Origin: Cytophagales bacterium
GTDB taxonomy: Bacteria; Bacteroidota; Bacteroidia; Cytophagales; 172606-1
Reading direction: 5' to 3'
Length of the DNA stretch: 64,000 nt
Assembly: GCA_030446715.1 (NCBI GenBank)
Contig: JAUJMU010000004.1
Location: forward strand, 232,931-296,930
The stretch's first letter is position 1, and each line of letters opens with the position of its first letter. The notes beneath the pieces are model-generated. The model ran no database searches, was not told where the DNA came from, and saw only the letters and a program-made list of their open reading frames with translations. Below, piece after piece: positions 44,334-56,100 of the stretch. The position numbers and the translations under genes are program-made.

Positions 44334-44559
44334 TTCCGGACTATACCTGGAGCCGTCCTTGCGTTCCCCTTCAAGCGTCCAGGCGTGATCTAAAGGAAAT
44401 GAGTCTGTCGCCGACGCTGCCGCAAGACTGAGCCTTGCGGCAGCAAAAATAGTAATCTGGTATCCGGTGCGCCTTTTGTTAACTGAGCCTGGTTGCCCGG
44501 CCAACAATCAATCACCAGCAACTACTTACTTTTGCTGTCCGGGACAAACCGTTGCACTC

Positions 44560-45603
44560 ATGGAAGAATTGCTGCAATTGCGGATCAGGGAAATTATTCC
44601 GGAAACTTCAGAAGCCGCTACTTTTGTACTGGAATCTCCGGATGATTATCCCCTTCACTACGAGGCGGGTCAGTTTCTCACATTACTGATACCCGTACAT
44701 GGCCGCGAATTGCGGCGGTCCTATTCACTCAGTTCGGCCCCGGAAGCTGATCCGTTTCCGGCCGTTACGGTCAAAAGGGTAGTCAACGGAGAGGTCTCCC
44801 GGTTTATTCTGACGCACTGGCGCGCAGGCGACCTAGTGAAGGCTTTGCCGCCGTCGGGTCGTTTTACGCTGCAACACCTTCAGGGGCTACCCCGCGACGT
44901 GTTCCTGATCGGGGCGGGCAGTGGCATGACTCCGCTTTTTTCGCTGCTCAAAGCGCTGCTCGTGCGCGAGCCGCAAACCCGGGTTACCCTGATCAGCAGT
45001 GACCGGAACGAAACTTCTGCTCTTTTCCGCGACCAGCTGATCCGGCTGGCTGGTATCCATCCTCAACTGAAATATATACCATTCTACAGCGACCCGTCAC
45101 CAGCCAACCGTCAGTTGTCGGGGCGTCTGAACCTTGAGCTGGTGGAGAAACTGGTGACCGGCAATCTTCATTACGACCGCCAGCGGGCTGAGGTATATCT
45201 GTGCGGCCCTTTTGCCTTTATGCGAATGGTCCGGATGGCACTGGTATTTATGCAGTTCCGCGAAGAGCAGATCCACCGGGAAGTTTTTGACCCCTATGTG
45301 CTTTCTGCTCCCGCCGATCCGGTACCCCAGGATGCCTCCCTTAAAAATGTCACTATTCATTTTCGGGCAGGAACTTACCATTTCCCCGTCCCTGGCAACC
45401 AGACGATTCTGAAAGCGGCGCAGGAAAAGGGCATTTCCCTCCCCTACAGCTGCCTTGGCGGTGTCTGTTCCACCTGTTCGGCAGTATGCACGGAGGGCAA
45501 GGTCCGCATGACGGTCAACGAAGTGTTGACTGCCACAGACTTAGCGGCCGGTTGGGTACTGACTTGCACGGGTTATCCGGTTTCTGGACAGGTAACCCTG
45601 TAG
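44560..45603 (+). CDS. FNR-type NAD(P)H reductase with C-terminal 2Fe-2S ferredoxin domain
   Basis: A 347-residue two-domain electron-transfer protein. The FAD-binding barrel (GQFLTLLIPVHGRELRRSYSLSSAP: RSYS motif) and NAD(P) domain (LIGAGSGMTPLFSLLKALL, YLCGPFAFM) are followed by a plant-type ferredoxin with YSCLGGVCSTCSAVC and a final CTGYP (four Cys). This order (FNR then ferredoxin) is that of phenylacetyl-CoA epoxidase subunit PaaE and ring-hydroxylating reductases, but no partner oxygenase is nearby. The start at 44560 is chosen over the frame opening at 44467. Confidence 0.9.
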   Translation: MEELLQLRIREIIPETSEAATFVLESPDDYPLHYEAGQFLTLLIPVHGRELRRSYSLSSAPEADPFPAVTVKRVVNGEVSRFILTHWRAGDLVKALPPSGRFTLQHLQGLPRDVFLIGAGSGMTPLFSLLKALLVREPQTRVTLISSDRNETSALFRDQLIRLAGIHPQLKYIPFYSDPSPANRQLSGRLNLELVEKLVTGNLHYDRQRAEVYLCGPFAFMRMVRMALVFMQFREEQIHREVFDPYVLSAPADPVPQDASLKNVTIHFRAGTYHFPVPGNQTILKAAQEKGISLPYSCLGGVCSTCSAVCTEGKVRMTVNEVLTATDLAAGWVLTCTGYPVSGQVTL

Positions 45604-45629
45604 ATTTCCTGAAAAACGTATTTTTGGGC

Positions 45630-46178
45630 ATGGAACAATATCCCAATCCCTGGAAAACCCTCTCCAGCGAATTCATCTATGACAACCCCTGGATCAGTGT
45701 CCGCGAAGACAAAGTAATCAATCCCAAAGGTGGTAACGGCATCTACGGCGTGGTGCACATGAAGAATAAGGCCATCGGCATCATTCCCGTGGACGAAGAA
45801 GGCTACACGTGGCTGGTAGGGCAGTATCGCTACTCCGTAGACGAGTATTCCTGGGAAATACCAATGGGCGGAGGGCCGATAGCAATTGACGTGCTCGAAT
45901 CGGCAAAGCGCGAACTGAAGGAAGAAACCGGTTTTACGGCGGCCCGCTGGAGCCTGATCGCCCGAATTCACACTTCCAACTCCGTCACGGATGAGGAAGG
46001 CTTTGTCTACCTGGCCGAAGGTCTGAACGCTGGGGAAACGGCTATGGAAGAAACTGAAGACCTGGCCATTCTGAAAGTTCACATGCGCGAAGCCGTGGAA
46101 ATGGTGATGGACAACCGCATCACTGACTCCATCAGTGTGGGAGGTATCCTCAAAGCCGCCCGGATGATGGGAATATAA
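45630..46178 (+). CDS. Nudix hydrolase (182 aa)
   Basis: Begins at 45630 (MEQYPNPWKTLSSEFIYDNPW), after which the protein has the ADP-ribose-pyrophosphatase-like layout: GIIPVDEEGYTWLVGQYRY and the Nudix box GGGPIAIDVLESAKRELKEETGF. REL and EETG are present, but the residue where the first Glu of GX5E normally sits is Ile. The catalytic REUXEEXGU core is intact. It hydrolyses a nucleoside diphosphate linked to another group; the substrate is not clear. It overlaps nothing, starts 27 bases after the previous stop, and ends before a strong terminator. Confidence 0.9.
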   Translation: MEQYPNPWKTLSSEFIYDNPWISVREDKVINPKGGNGIYGVVHMKNKAIGIIPVDEEGYTWLVGQYRYSVDEYSWEIPMGGGPIAIDVLESAKRELKEETGFTAARWSLIARIHTSNSVTDEEGFVYLAEGLNAGETAMEETEDLAILKVHMREAVEMVMDNRITDSISVGGILKAARMMGI

Positions 46179-46247
46179 GTAGTTATTGGTTATTCGTACA
46201 AAAAGGAAAATACCTTATACTTTCTTTTGCACGGCTGCTTAAACACA

Positions 46248-46278
46248 AAAGCCCTGAGATTTATTTTCTCAGGGCTTT
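46248..46278 (+). terminator. Terminator between convergent genes
   Basis: Perfect 12 bp stem AAAGCCCTGAGA / TCTCAGGGCTTT with a seven-base loop. T and A tracts on either side make it usable from both directions, by the Nudix gene (+) and the stress-protein gene (-). Confidence 0.85.
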
Positions 46279-46328
46279 TGTTAAAGGGCAACTGCAGATG
46301 AATTACTGCTGCCGTATATACGCCGGGC

Positions 46329-47195
46329 TTACAGGGATCCCGGACGATTCAGGTCGGCGTCATCATTGTAACGGCGGTCGCTGAGGTTCCGGTCATTGCC
46401 CGAAAGCTTCTCCACGTCCACATCCGTTCCACGCAGGGTTTCGCGGATTGTTTCGTCGCGCTCTTCCACATCCTTCTCAAGGCGGACTTCTTCAACTACA
46501 CGGGCAGTTTTGCTTACTACCGGCATTTCAGCCTGCTCTCTCACTTCAATCGTTCCTTCCTGGAAATTATTCAGATCAGCTTCAGAAGCCGGCCGGTTTA
46601 CGGGGTTACGCTCCACGTGAACGTGCTCAGTCCGCAGGCGCAGATGCTCCTCAACAGGACGCTCCACGATCCGGCTGCGCAGACGCACGCCACCGGTTTC
46701 TACGATCCGCTTACCTACCTGCAGGTCTTCCTCAATGATTGGAAGAGAATTAGTGGTATCGGCAGTAGAACGGGTATCAATATCTCTGTCAGCAAAAGAA
46801 TTGGCGGTGCTGGCACCACTACCATACTGGGCAGCTTTCTCGTTTACGTCAACTGCACCATAGCGGTCCAGAAGATCAGCCGCACGTTCAGCTTCCTGCA
46901 TAGACTGGGTATGTACGGTTACCACGCAGCCTTGTGTGCCAACCGAAGAATAAGTACGGGCATCGTCATCACTGTCAAACAGCGAACTGAAGAAATTGCT
47001 AATTTTATCGCCGAAGCTATCATCATCGCGCCTGTCGCTGTAGCTGCTTGTTGTACCGGTTGAAGTCCGGTCCATATCATCGCCGCGGGAAGACACATCA
47101 ATATCGCTGCGGGTAAATCCGTTACTGATCAGTTGTTCCACGGCCCGCTGTGCTTCACTTGAGCTGTCAAAAATTCCAATTACTGTGTTTGCCAT
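46329..47195 (-). CDS. DUF2382 (YsnF/AvaK) stress protein with N-terminal YflT-like domain
   Basis: A 288-residue protein. Residues 1-120 (ANTVIGIFDSSSEAQRAVEQLISNGF) look like the heat-induced stress protein YflT / general stress 17M domain. A Ser/Asp/Arg-rich linker leads to a DUF2382 domain at about 150-260 (LPIIEEDLQVGKRIVETGGVRLRSRIVERPVEE, VVEEVRLEKDV). It is cytoplasmic by sequence. Such proteins rise under osmotic or desiccation stress; the mechanism is not known. It forms a pair with the DUF2382 gene next to it. Confidence 0.88.
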   Translation of the reverse strand: MANTVIGIFDSSSEAQRAVEQLISNGFTRSDIDVSSRGDDMDRTSTGTTSSYSDRRDDDSFGDKISNFFSSLFDSDDDARTYSSVGTQGCVVTVHTQSMQEAERAADLLDRYGAVDVNEKAAQYGSGASTANSFADRDIDTRSTADTTNSLPIIEEDLQVGKRIVETGGVRLRSRIVERPVEEHLRLRTEHVHVERNPVNRPASEADLNNFQEGTIEVREQAEMPVVSKTARVVEEVRLEKDVEERDETIRETLRGTDVDVEKLSGNDRNLSDRRYNDDADLNRPGSL

Positions 47196-47231
47196 GATTT
47201 CTAACTTGTTTTAGGTGAAAGGTTTGTTTAA

Positions 47232-47699
47232 TTAAGGTTTATGGACAGGATTCTGATCATCGTCCCGGTGGTCAATGCGCTCAATGGTTACCTCTTCCTT
47301 CCGGAGCGTAACCGGCTTTGACACATTGGTATGCACCTGACGCTTCGTGATGCGCAGTTCTTCGCGCAGTACCAGCCGCTTTTCAACCACCACAACCTCC
47401 TCCAGAATGGGAACAATCATGGTGTCGCCTTCGTAACGAACGGCCGGAGGAGCGGTATCCACGTACTCATTGATCGGTATCCGTTCGATATCAAGGTTAT
47501 CGTACACAACCGGAGCATCAACACTGACCTCTTCTTCGTGTACCTTCTTGTTGATCCGAACGGTGCCCGTCTCTATGATCCGGGTTTCTACCTGCAACTG
47601 TTCTTCGATCACAGGTATTACCATTGCCTTTCCGGGTGGCTGGCGGTCTTCAGAATGCTTCTCACTGTCGGGTTGCTGATCAAATTCTCTCCTGTTCAT
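47232..47699 (-). CDS. DUF2382 (YsnF/AvaK) domain protein (155 aa)
   Basis: Start MNRREFDQQ at 47699. Two DUF2382-like halves: VIPVIEEQLQVETRIIETGTVRINKKVHEEEV at about 27-60 and VPILEEVVVVEKRLVLREELRITKRQVHTN at about 95-125. It has no YflT part. Same direction as the larger neighbour and 36 bases upstream of it, so probably one operon. Role unknown beyond stress association. Confidence 0.87.
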   Translation of the reverse strand: MNRREFDQQPDSEKHSEDRQPPGKAMVIPVIEEQLQVETRIIETGTVRINKKVHEEEVSVDAPVVYDNLDIERIPINEYVDTAPPAVRYEGDTMIVPILEEVVVVEKRLVLREELRITKRQVHTNVSKPVTLRKEEVTIERIDHRDDDQNPVHKP

Positions 47700-47947
47700 A
47701 ACTACGCCTTCAGTTCTAAGAAAATTAATATTGCTCCGGATCAAAGTGCGTATCCGTTGCATTGGGTATTCCTTGTAACGAGGTAAAAAAGTATATAGTT
47801 TTGCACTAATACCAGTTTTTTTTAACTATTTAAACTATATGATTTTTATAGTTTTATCGGATAACTTATACTTATTAATTTTTATTGGCATGAGGCCATT
47901 GCTTCTGACTATAGCAGGCGACATGACTTATCAGAAAGCGGAACGCA

Positions 47948-47980
47948 AGAGATGCCATCACCTGAAGCAATGGCATCTCT
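47948..47980 (-). terminator. Hairpin after the SUI1-like gene
   Basis: Perfect 11 bp stem AGAGATGCCAT / ATGGCATCTCT with an eleven-base loop, 80 bases past the SUI1-like stop. No clear T run. It may terminate or stabilise the transcript. Nothing else is visible in 47763-48060. Confidence 0.5.
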
Positions 47981-48060
47981 GCTTGTCCGAAAGGTTGTGA
48001 CGCCTTCTGTATGTATTGTCTCCGGAAAACCAAATCAGTAACCGGGCCCGGCAGAGATCA

Positions 48061-48397
48061 TTAACCACCTGCTTTCCTGGCCTTGTAGCCTTCCGCCACC
48101 AGCACCTGCAGCACTTTGTCGCGGAAATCCCCCTGTAGCAGAATTTCGCCCTCTTTGGCACTTCCGCCCACGCCACATTTGGTTTGAGCTTTTTGGTGAG
48201 TTCCTGCAGGTCCTGATCCGTGCCCGCAAAGCCGGTTACCAGTGTGACCTGTTTGCCAGCTCTTGCTTTCTTGTCGAGCAGGACGCGGAGTTGCTGTTGC
48301 CCGGGAGGCAGCGTCTGCCGGGGATCATCGCCGGACTGCTGGTACTGAAATCAGGATTGGTAGAATAAACTACCCCTTCCTGTTCTTTTTTATCCAT
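48061..48397 (-). pseudogene. SUI1/YciH-like translation initiation factor, two frame breaks
   Basis: With two one-base corrections this is a normal ~112 aa YciH/SUI1 protein. The start MDKKEQEGVVYSTNPDF is at 48397. After a correction near 48352 comes [55 protein letters not shown]. After a second near 48183 comes [39 protein letters not shown] with stop at 48061. KCGVGGS and the GDF/GDR loop are the family hallmarks. Both breaks are likely sequence errors. Probably an initiation-fidelity factor binding the 30S subunit. Confidence 0.75.
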
Positions 48398-48560
48398 GAA
48401 GCAAATATCAGATAACAAATGACAGATATCAAATAACAGAATTGCCCGCCACGGCGGATAAGCCGACAGGCTGGTATTCGCCGGTAAAACAGAGTTTCTG
48501 CGAAAACCCGCCCGCATTGTCTGTTGTCTGATATTTGCTATTTGTTATTTAATATCCGCT
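48398..48560. repeat. AAATATCAGATAACAAAT word repeat, inverted pair
   Basis: AGCAAATATCAGATAACAAATGACAGATATC at 48401-48432 is mirrored by GTTGTCTGATATTTGCTATTTGTTATTTAATATCCGC at 48520-48556, enclosing about 90 bases. Same word class as 23521 and 25705, and as AACCAATAACCAATAGC at 50062. Confidence 0.6.
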
Positions 48561-48563
48561 TCA

Positions 48564-49242
48564 TCAGTTCCAGAAAATCCGGACGGCGCCGTAAACCGAA
48601 AGGCAGATCAGTACCACGCCGACCACCTGGTTCACCGGCAAGCGCTGCAGGTCAAAGCGACGGTTCAGACGTTCACCCAGTGCCGCATACAGGACCAGTG
48701 CCAATACGGTTCCCACGGGTACCCCGGCAATAAAACCAAGCAGTCTGTGCGCTTCGTCGATCCGGATCCAGCCGTTGCCGGTAAGAAAAGTGGTATACAC
48801 CAGCCAGAAGGGGACTGATGCCAGGTTGACCAGACTTACAGCCAGCCCAAGGTAATAAGAATTGGTTTTGGGCGGCAGCGCCCGGTGTTTTGTGTTGAGC
48901 GTGAGCAGCAGAATGCCCACTACCAGAAAAAGCCCGGCCGAAACGCTCTGTAATGCCATCTGCAGGGTTTCGGATTGCAGCAGAAACTGGGAAAGGCGGA
49001 CGGCAATGGTACTGTAAAGAATCTCAACAGAGGCACAGCCAGGCAAAAATAACCGCCGCCTTAAATCCTCTCTCCAATGACACCCGCACCGAAGTGAGGT
49101 TGGTGACACCGAGGGGAATAAGGCCGATAAAACTGATCGCCATGGCCACCAGCGCATTATATATAAAGGCGTACAAGAGCAAATGAAGTTGAAAATGAAA
49201 TGGATATTTTCGCCGGCTGAATTCTCCTTCTGCAGGGTTCAC
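48564..49242 (-). CDS. LysE-type transporter, one frame break near 49025
   Basis: Six-helix amino-acid exporter-like protein. The N-terminal frame (LLLYAFIYNALVAMAISFIGLIPLGVTNLTSV, ERGFKAAVIFAWL) holds the GxIPxGVxNL-type signature in helix 1. The homology continues in another frame from about 49025 (VEILYSTIAVRLSQFLL, GLFLVVGILLLTLN, LVNLASVPFWLVYTTFL, VPVGTVLALVLYAALGERL, GVVLICLSVYGAVRIF) to the stop at 48564. One base is missing in CTGTGCCTCTG. The true start could be 49242 or an internal Met. Divergent from the methyltransferase gene. Confidence 0.72.
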
Positions 49243-49276
49243 CTGTTTCCCTTAACGAAAATCCGGACTTTGGGAT

Positions 49277-50041
49277 TTGAAAAGAACCTTCCGGGTGCCA
49301 TTTTATTTATTCGGGAGTTACCTTTGGAGCTTCTATGCCCAACTCCTTTTTCAGTTCAAGCAGTTCCGGATCCGGCAGGACCGCGCGGCCATGAAAGTGT
49401 GCACGGACGCCTGCGTACTGGGCGCATGGGCGGAGGTAAACGGCACTAACCGCATGCTGGACATCGGTGCCGGTACGGGCCTGCTGGCCCTGATGGCAGC
49501 CCAGCGGAATGCGGCAATTCTGATTGATGCGGTCGAAATAGACGGAGAAGCGTACGGGCAGGCCCTCGGAAACGTGGAAGCCAGCCCCTGGGCGGACCGG
49601 ATACGGGTGGTTCACGCCGCCATTCAGATGTACAACCCCGCCCACCGCTACAACCTGGTCCTCTCGAATCCTCCTTTTTTCCAGAATCACCTCCGGCGGC
49701 CGGAGCGCAGCCAAAACGTTGCCCTGCACGACGAAACCCTGACCCTTCCGGAGCTGGCCCAGGCTGTTTTTCGTCTGCTCCTGCCCGGCGGCCGTTTTGT
49801 GGTGCTGTTGCCGCCTTTTCAGAGCTGCCAGATGGATGGGTTGATGGCCAAAGCGGGGCTCTTTCCCACCGAAAAGCTGCATGTTTATGATTATACAGGT
49901 GGCAAAGAGATCCGGATCATCACTACCTACACCATCGGAGCCCGGCAACTTCGGGAATGGGTCCTCTACATCCGGGATGCGGATAACCAGTACAGCGAAG
50001 AGTACGTGCGGCTTCTTAAACCATACTACCTGTACCTGTAA
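49277..50041 (+). CDS. tRNA1(Val) adenine-37 N6-methyltransferase, TrmN6-like
   Basis: A 254-residue SAM-dependent methyltransferase: FQFKQFRIRQDRAAMKVCTDACVLGAW (family start), MLDIGAGTGLLALMAAQR (SAM motif I), AVEIDGEAYGQALGN, and the N6-adenine methylase motif NPPFF near 143-147. It methylates A37 in tRNA-Val. The start may be later (the family usually begins just before FRFKQF). Divergent from LysE. Confidence 0.85.
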   Translation: MKRTFRVPFYLFGSYLWSFYAQLLFQFKQFRIRQDRAAMKVCTDACVLGAWAEVNGTNRMLDIGAGTGLLALMAAQRNAAILIDAVEIDGEAYGQALGNVEASPWADRIRVVHAAIQMYNPAHRYNLVLSNPPFFQNHLRRPERSQNVALHDETLTLPELAQAVFRLLLPGGRFVVLLPPFQSCQMDGLMAKAGLFPTEKLHVYDYTGGKEIRIITTYTIGARQLREWVLYIRDADNQYSEEYVRLLKPYYLYL

Positions 50042-50148
50042 CTCAACCTTTTCAAATAACCAATAACCAATAGCAGTATACGCGGCAGTGGCATCTTTTC
50101 ATGATGATCAGGCCTTCAGGGATGTTTATCTGCTATTTGCTGTTTGCT

Positions 50149-53100
50149 CTACTGACTGAGGCTGTAGCGGAGATTGACGCCAAAAGATGTGTTGCTGCGC
50201 AGGTACGAGCTGGTGATGTGCGGTTGGTTTACTGTTCTTTCAAAATACCCCTGGAGGTTCAGCCGCTGATTCACCACGTAATTGATCGTTGGCTTGAACT
50301 GGAAGTTAAGCCCGCCTGCCGTGGTATCGTTGGTGCCGTCCAGTTTCCGCTGTACCGTTCGGGTATCGCGTACGGTAACATCGCAGCGGACCTGCAGATC
50401 ATTTTTCAGAATCACGTCCCGGCCCTGCACCTTGAACGGCACGCGTACATTGTTGCGGGTAAGACCCACACTGGCAGTGATGTCACGGCTGTTGAGTTCC
50501 TGCACCTGCCGGTTGCTGAGGTTGAGGGCCACAATCCGTTCGGTGTTGAACTGAAGGCGGGCAGTAATCCGGCTCAGCGTACGGGCTTCCACGCCGATCA
50601 ACGGGGCAAACCGCTCCGAAATCAGTACCTGACTCATCACGTACACGGGTACGTACCGGCCGCTGTCATTGGCAATGGTGGGCAGCGGGTAATTGAGCCG
50701 GGGATTCAGCGCAACCTGTCCTTCTCCGTATTCCAGCGAAGAGATAAAGTTCCGGACCGTATACCGCGAACTGTAGCTGTGCTGCAGGCTGAAGGAGGAG
50801 AATATCTTCCGGAAAGCTTCCAGCCGCGAAAGGCCGGCGTAATTCACCACCCAGTTGGGCAGCGGTATCTTCGGGAAAGGCGACAGCCCTACCTTGTTGA
50901 CATCTTTGCCGCCGTAAGCCGCCATGAAGGCGGGAATGAGAATATCCTGCGAATTGAGGTCGTACTCGCCGCCGCCGCCATTGAGGGTCTGCAGCCGGTT
51001 CAGGATCAGCTCCCGGTTGGCCTCAAACTGCTCAAATACCCGCGAACTGCCGCTGCCCAGACCCTGAAACGCCGTTTTGATGGAGATAAAGGTAATATCA
51101 TAGTCACCCGATACGTTGGGGCTCTGGCTCACAAAGCCTGACAAGGTGCTGTCCTGGCGATATAACTCCGTGAAATACTGCGAATGGTTCCGCTTCACGT
51201 TCAATTGCACCTTAAAGTCCCGGAACGGCTCCAGATCCGTGCGGGCCGTTATGGCCTCGGTCCACGTCTGCACGAACGGATTGTTCAGCGAGGGACTCAG
51301 GGAATACTGCCCCTGTTCGGCCAAACTGCGGCGAATGTTGCCGTCCTGGCTGCCGAGCAGGGCAAACGGTAAACCCGGAGAAGCAGATTCATCCACCCCC
51401 AGATAACGCGGCCGGGCCAGCAGTCCCGGAAGCAGGGTCGTTTCGTCGGCCTGGTAGGTAAAGTTGATGTTCCGGGCGGTCATCAATGCCCGCAGTACAC
51501 CTTTCAGTACCTTGAATTCCGGGGGTCTCTTCACAGTGTCCTGGGTTGCTACCCGTGGCGGCCCGGGTGCATTGCGCCGCACCGAATCGGTACGCCCTGC
51601 CGGGGGCTTTGTCTCATTTATTTCCTTCAGGAATTTTACCTTATTGTATAGTTTGGTCAGGCTGATCTGGCCGTTTACAGCTCGCTCACGGTTATTCTGG
51701 GCAATGTTGCCGAACGAATAACCCAGTGTATCGGCTACCCCGAGCGGAGCCGCCGTCCACATGAATCCGGTGGCGTAGCGTATATCGGCGTTTACCCAGT
51801 CGGTCAATGGAAATTTATCCAGCGGCAGGCGGTACGTAAGGGCAGCCCGCTGCTGAAAATGCTTCATCCGGCCCAGCCGCCGCAGGTTGGCCATCAGGGA
51901 GTCGCGCCTGGTGTAACCCGTGCCGGCCAGCAGGGTATCAGTACCCGGAATGATTTCGGTATCGTCAATATCGCCCCGCGGCTCATCAATCACGGCATTG
52001 GCGGAGGCCGTATAATCGAGGGTCAGGTTACGGGCAAGGTTCCACCGCAGATCGTACATGCGGTTAAAGGTGAAAAACTTTTCGTACAGCGGCGTTATGC
52101 CGCGGGTGGTCAGGTCGGAATTCCGGAACTGGGTACGGCTAAAACTGCGGTCCAGTTCTCCTCTCACGCCAACGCTGGACGGCGTAAGGGCAAAGTTGAA
52201 TTCCTGCAGCCACTTAAACCACGGCGAACCAAGGAATTTGATGTTCTTCAGCGGTTCAAAATACTTGGGTTGCAGGCTGTAGGCATAGGCCACGCTGCCC
52301 CGGTAGCTTTTCCGCAGGTACTGGTCAGTGGTTACGTTGGTGCGCACTTCGTCACTGTAGGCGTAGGAGAGCGACAAGTTTTCAATGTCCCAGAAATGCA
52401 CCTTGGCGTCAGGGTTCAGCCTGACCTTCTGCACATTGGAAAAGTTGATGCCCCGCCGGATGGTGTTGTCTTCCACAATCTGCCGGTAGGCCCTTTCATC
52501 CCCGGCCGGCCGGTTGGCGAAGCGCGAATCAATCGATTGCTCCAGCGGCACGTCGGGGTCCAGGGGATTAAACCGCGGGCGGACTCTCTCCCTCTCGTAT
52601 CCGATAAACATGGGCACTTTGAGTCCCCAGCGGGTCGGCAAAAGTTTATCGAGGTTGATGTTGGCGTTGGCGTCCCAGCGGGTCGAGTTTTCGCGGGCCC
52701 GGTCGGAGATCCGGTCCTGAATGCCGCCAAAACCGTACGTGGTGTGCCGGGCCGAAGCCGTAACGGTGGCAAAGTCAGCCAGTTTGAGGTTAAGCCGCCC
52801 CGTAGCCGCCCAGCCCGACTCCTGATCAAAATCGGTTACGCGCATTTCATTGGCCCAGATGCACACCGACTTGGGTTCGGCATTGCCCGGACTGGCGGGA
52901 TTGCGTACGCCCAGCATCATGATCTGTACGGCGCTCAGGTCGGGGTTGCCCACCACCGTAACGCGGTACCGGTACGCCCTGCCGTCGGAATGCGGTATTT
53001 GTAAAGTATCGGTGTACGGAATCAGTACGCTGGCACCTGCCCGGTTGCGCGCCGATTTTACGTTGATCAGTTCCTGGAAGGGAAAATCGATTTCATTTTC

Positions 53101-56100
53101 TTCGGGCCATACTTCGCGGTCCGTGTAGGTGCCGGGCCGGATCGGCGTCAGCACCAGTTCCTTCTCAATCTCATAGTAGTTTTCGATATAGTCGGTACCC
53201 AGCCGCAGGAAGGCGGTTACGTCCCCGCTGCGGGTCTGGTTGACCTGATCGTTGGCGTCGGCGTCGGCGTGCAGAAACATCCTGATCCGCTTGTAGTTGA
53301 TGAAATCAAGGTTCACCACCTTGAAGGCAGCCCGGGCATCACGGTCACGCAGGTTTTCGACGCACAGGCGCAGCGACTGTTCGTTGAGCAGGCGGTTGTT
53401 GATGGTGGTGATGTCGCGGTCGCGGATAAATCCGGGAGGAAGCTGGTAAGGAACTTTGTTTTCGCCTCCGCCGGAGTTTTCTTCAATATTGACCGTTCCC
53501 AGGGTAAAGCGGGCGTCATACGGTTCGGGTGGCAACTGCAGTCCTTTTTCAATCAGTTTCTCTCCATAGGTACGCCACTGGTTGGCTACCAGCTGATACT
53601 GGGCCATGCGCAGCACGACCGGCTGCGACCAACCCGTCAGAAACATCCGCATAAACCGGATGGACTTGAATCCTTCAATGTTGCCGATCTTCTCGTTGTA
53701 CTCCCGGATGGGAATCCGGAACTGGTACCAGGTCACTTGATCCCCATCCACGAGCCGCTCAACCTGGTCTACAATGTAGTTTTGGCCAACCCGCATGTCC
53801 TGGGGCCGGAGGCTCAGCCGGTACTGGTAGTAGGATTCAAGGTCACTGATGGTATTGTCCTGGTTGAGGTCTTCGTTGTCGGGCAGGGTGGTAGCTCCCC
53901 GGGAAATATCTGAATTACCGGCTTCGGGAGAATTGCCTTCCATGCCGTTGAAATTCTTATAGCGGTCCAGCACCGGAACGTTGCCCGAATTGAATTCGGG
54001 GTCAAGGAAGAACTTAAAATCGTCCCCGGAGGGATCATCCACATTGGAATTAAAATAGGCCCTTTCCGCTTCACTGGTCAGGCCATCAAGACCAATGTCC
54101 TGCCGCTGGCGGGCACCGTTGGTGTTCTCAAAAGCATTGGTCAGAAACTGAGTGCCGGGCACCCGGCCCCAGCGGGTCTGAACGGCCTGATTGGCCGGGT
54201 CATTTGCATTTACGGGCAGGCCGTTCTCGAAGGCGTGGCGGCCATCCTTCATCACATCTTCGGAAATATTGCCAAGGTTGAAGTACAGTTCGCCACCCGG
54301 ATTGGTGCGGGCCCGGCGGCCCCCAATCACATCGCGGTCCGCGTTATTGGATTTCAGCAGGAACGGGTCCATCATCCAGAACTCAATGTACTGCACGTTG
54401 GCATTATCAAAGTCAATATCACTGCGGATGGCCCGGGTGATACCGGCCCAGTTTTGCCGGGGATCGTTGTTCAGCCTGACCGCCCCGTTTTGTCCCACAG
54501 TCACATTAGGGTTGTGATTGTACATACCCCTCTCTTCCGGATAGTACGCCAAGTCCATAACATTCTCGGGATAAGGCACTTGCTGACGGTCCCGGTTGGG
54601 GAAAATCTCCTGCTGCCCTACGCCCCGTACAAAGTGGTTCTTGATTTGCTCTTCCGTGATTCCGGGTGGCCGGCGGTTACCCAGATAAAAGGTATTGTCA
54701 ATACTGTACCAGGCCAGTTTGGCCCGGCGATACGCAAACTGCAGCGTGGTATCCGCAGATTCGGGGAAACGGCGGGGAGTAGCACCCAGTTTCCAGTTGA
54801 CCTGCGGGAGCCGGGTCAGGTCAAAGGGCGTTTCGGCACCTTCAAAATCATCAATGAACGAATTGCCTTTGGCCCCGGGTGCTACACCCGGAAAAAGTTT
54901 GGCGTATTCACCGGTGAAGGTGATGTTGGAGAGTTCTTTTGTCTGGATCAGGGGAAGCTTGTCCACCAGCCGGGTCAGGAAGCGGGAGTCTTTCCGGAAG
55001 TTGGCATCCAGACCGAAAACGGTATTATTCGTAGGTTCGCTGCCTATTCCCACGCGGGAGATGATCGGCCGTTCCTTGAGGCGCATCAGCGTGGAGCCGA
55101 CCACAAAGTCCTTGCTGATCAGGTAATCCAGGCGGGTACCCATCAGGGTCCGGATCTGGTTGTTGAACAGGTCGGGCTTCTCGTACTGCACGTCAATGGG
55201 CTTGCCTGACTGCAGGATGCCTTCATTGATGACCTTCACCGAGCCATTTTCCATGATATAGTCCTGCCCCGGAATCAGCGGTACGCCGCCCGCCGTAACG
55301 GTAACAGCCCCGGCATCGGCCCCGAAAGTGGGCAACTGCACTTCGTTGGAAGCCGTACCCTGGTAGGTGCCCTTCAGGAAAAACTTGTTCTTTTCGGCTA
55401 CCTGCTGGGCCTCCTGCTTGGTAGACCGGTACAGCGTGTTGAATACGTACTTGTTGACCAGTTCCCGTTCGGTCTGCGGATCAAACCACGGCGGCGGCGG
55501 CTGGGTAGAAGCCCGGCCGTCGTCGGTGATCAGATGGCTGCCGAACGGCTCCAGTACCGGAAAAATAATGCGGCCCGTGCGGCTTTCAACCGTGACGCCT
55601 TCGATCCAGTCAAAGTTGCCGTCGGGCTGCGGATCTCCCTGCGGGTTGAGCCGGTCAAGGTTAAACACCTGCAGCAGGGGAACGTCTCTGGTGAGCCGGC
55701 CTTCCTGAAGAGAGGGGTTGTCAATGCCGGTCAGGTCATCCTTGTAAATCACCCGCAGCTGAAAACCTTCCCGGTTGATCTGGCCGGCACCAAGCGAGTA
55801 GATGTTTTTCATCATCAGGTCCCAGGTAGGCAGATCCAGCCGGATGGAAGACGGACGCACCATTTTGAGAATGATGGCTTCGTTTTCGGGCCGGGCCTGA
55901 TAGTCTTCAGTCAGTTCACCGACTTTGTAGCGGCGTCCGTTGAGGGTGTATTCGTAGGCAACCGCCAGAATTTCGTCCGGGCGGAGGGGCGCATTCAGGG
56001 AAATATACCCCAGTTGTGAATGGAAGCTGAATTCCTGCGGGGAAAGCTGGCGGGCTCCGCGGAGCACTTCGAAGTCAGTGCCTTTTTCGAGTCCAAGCGA

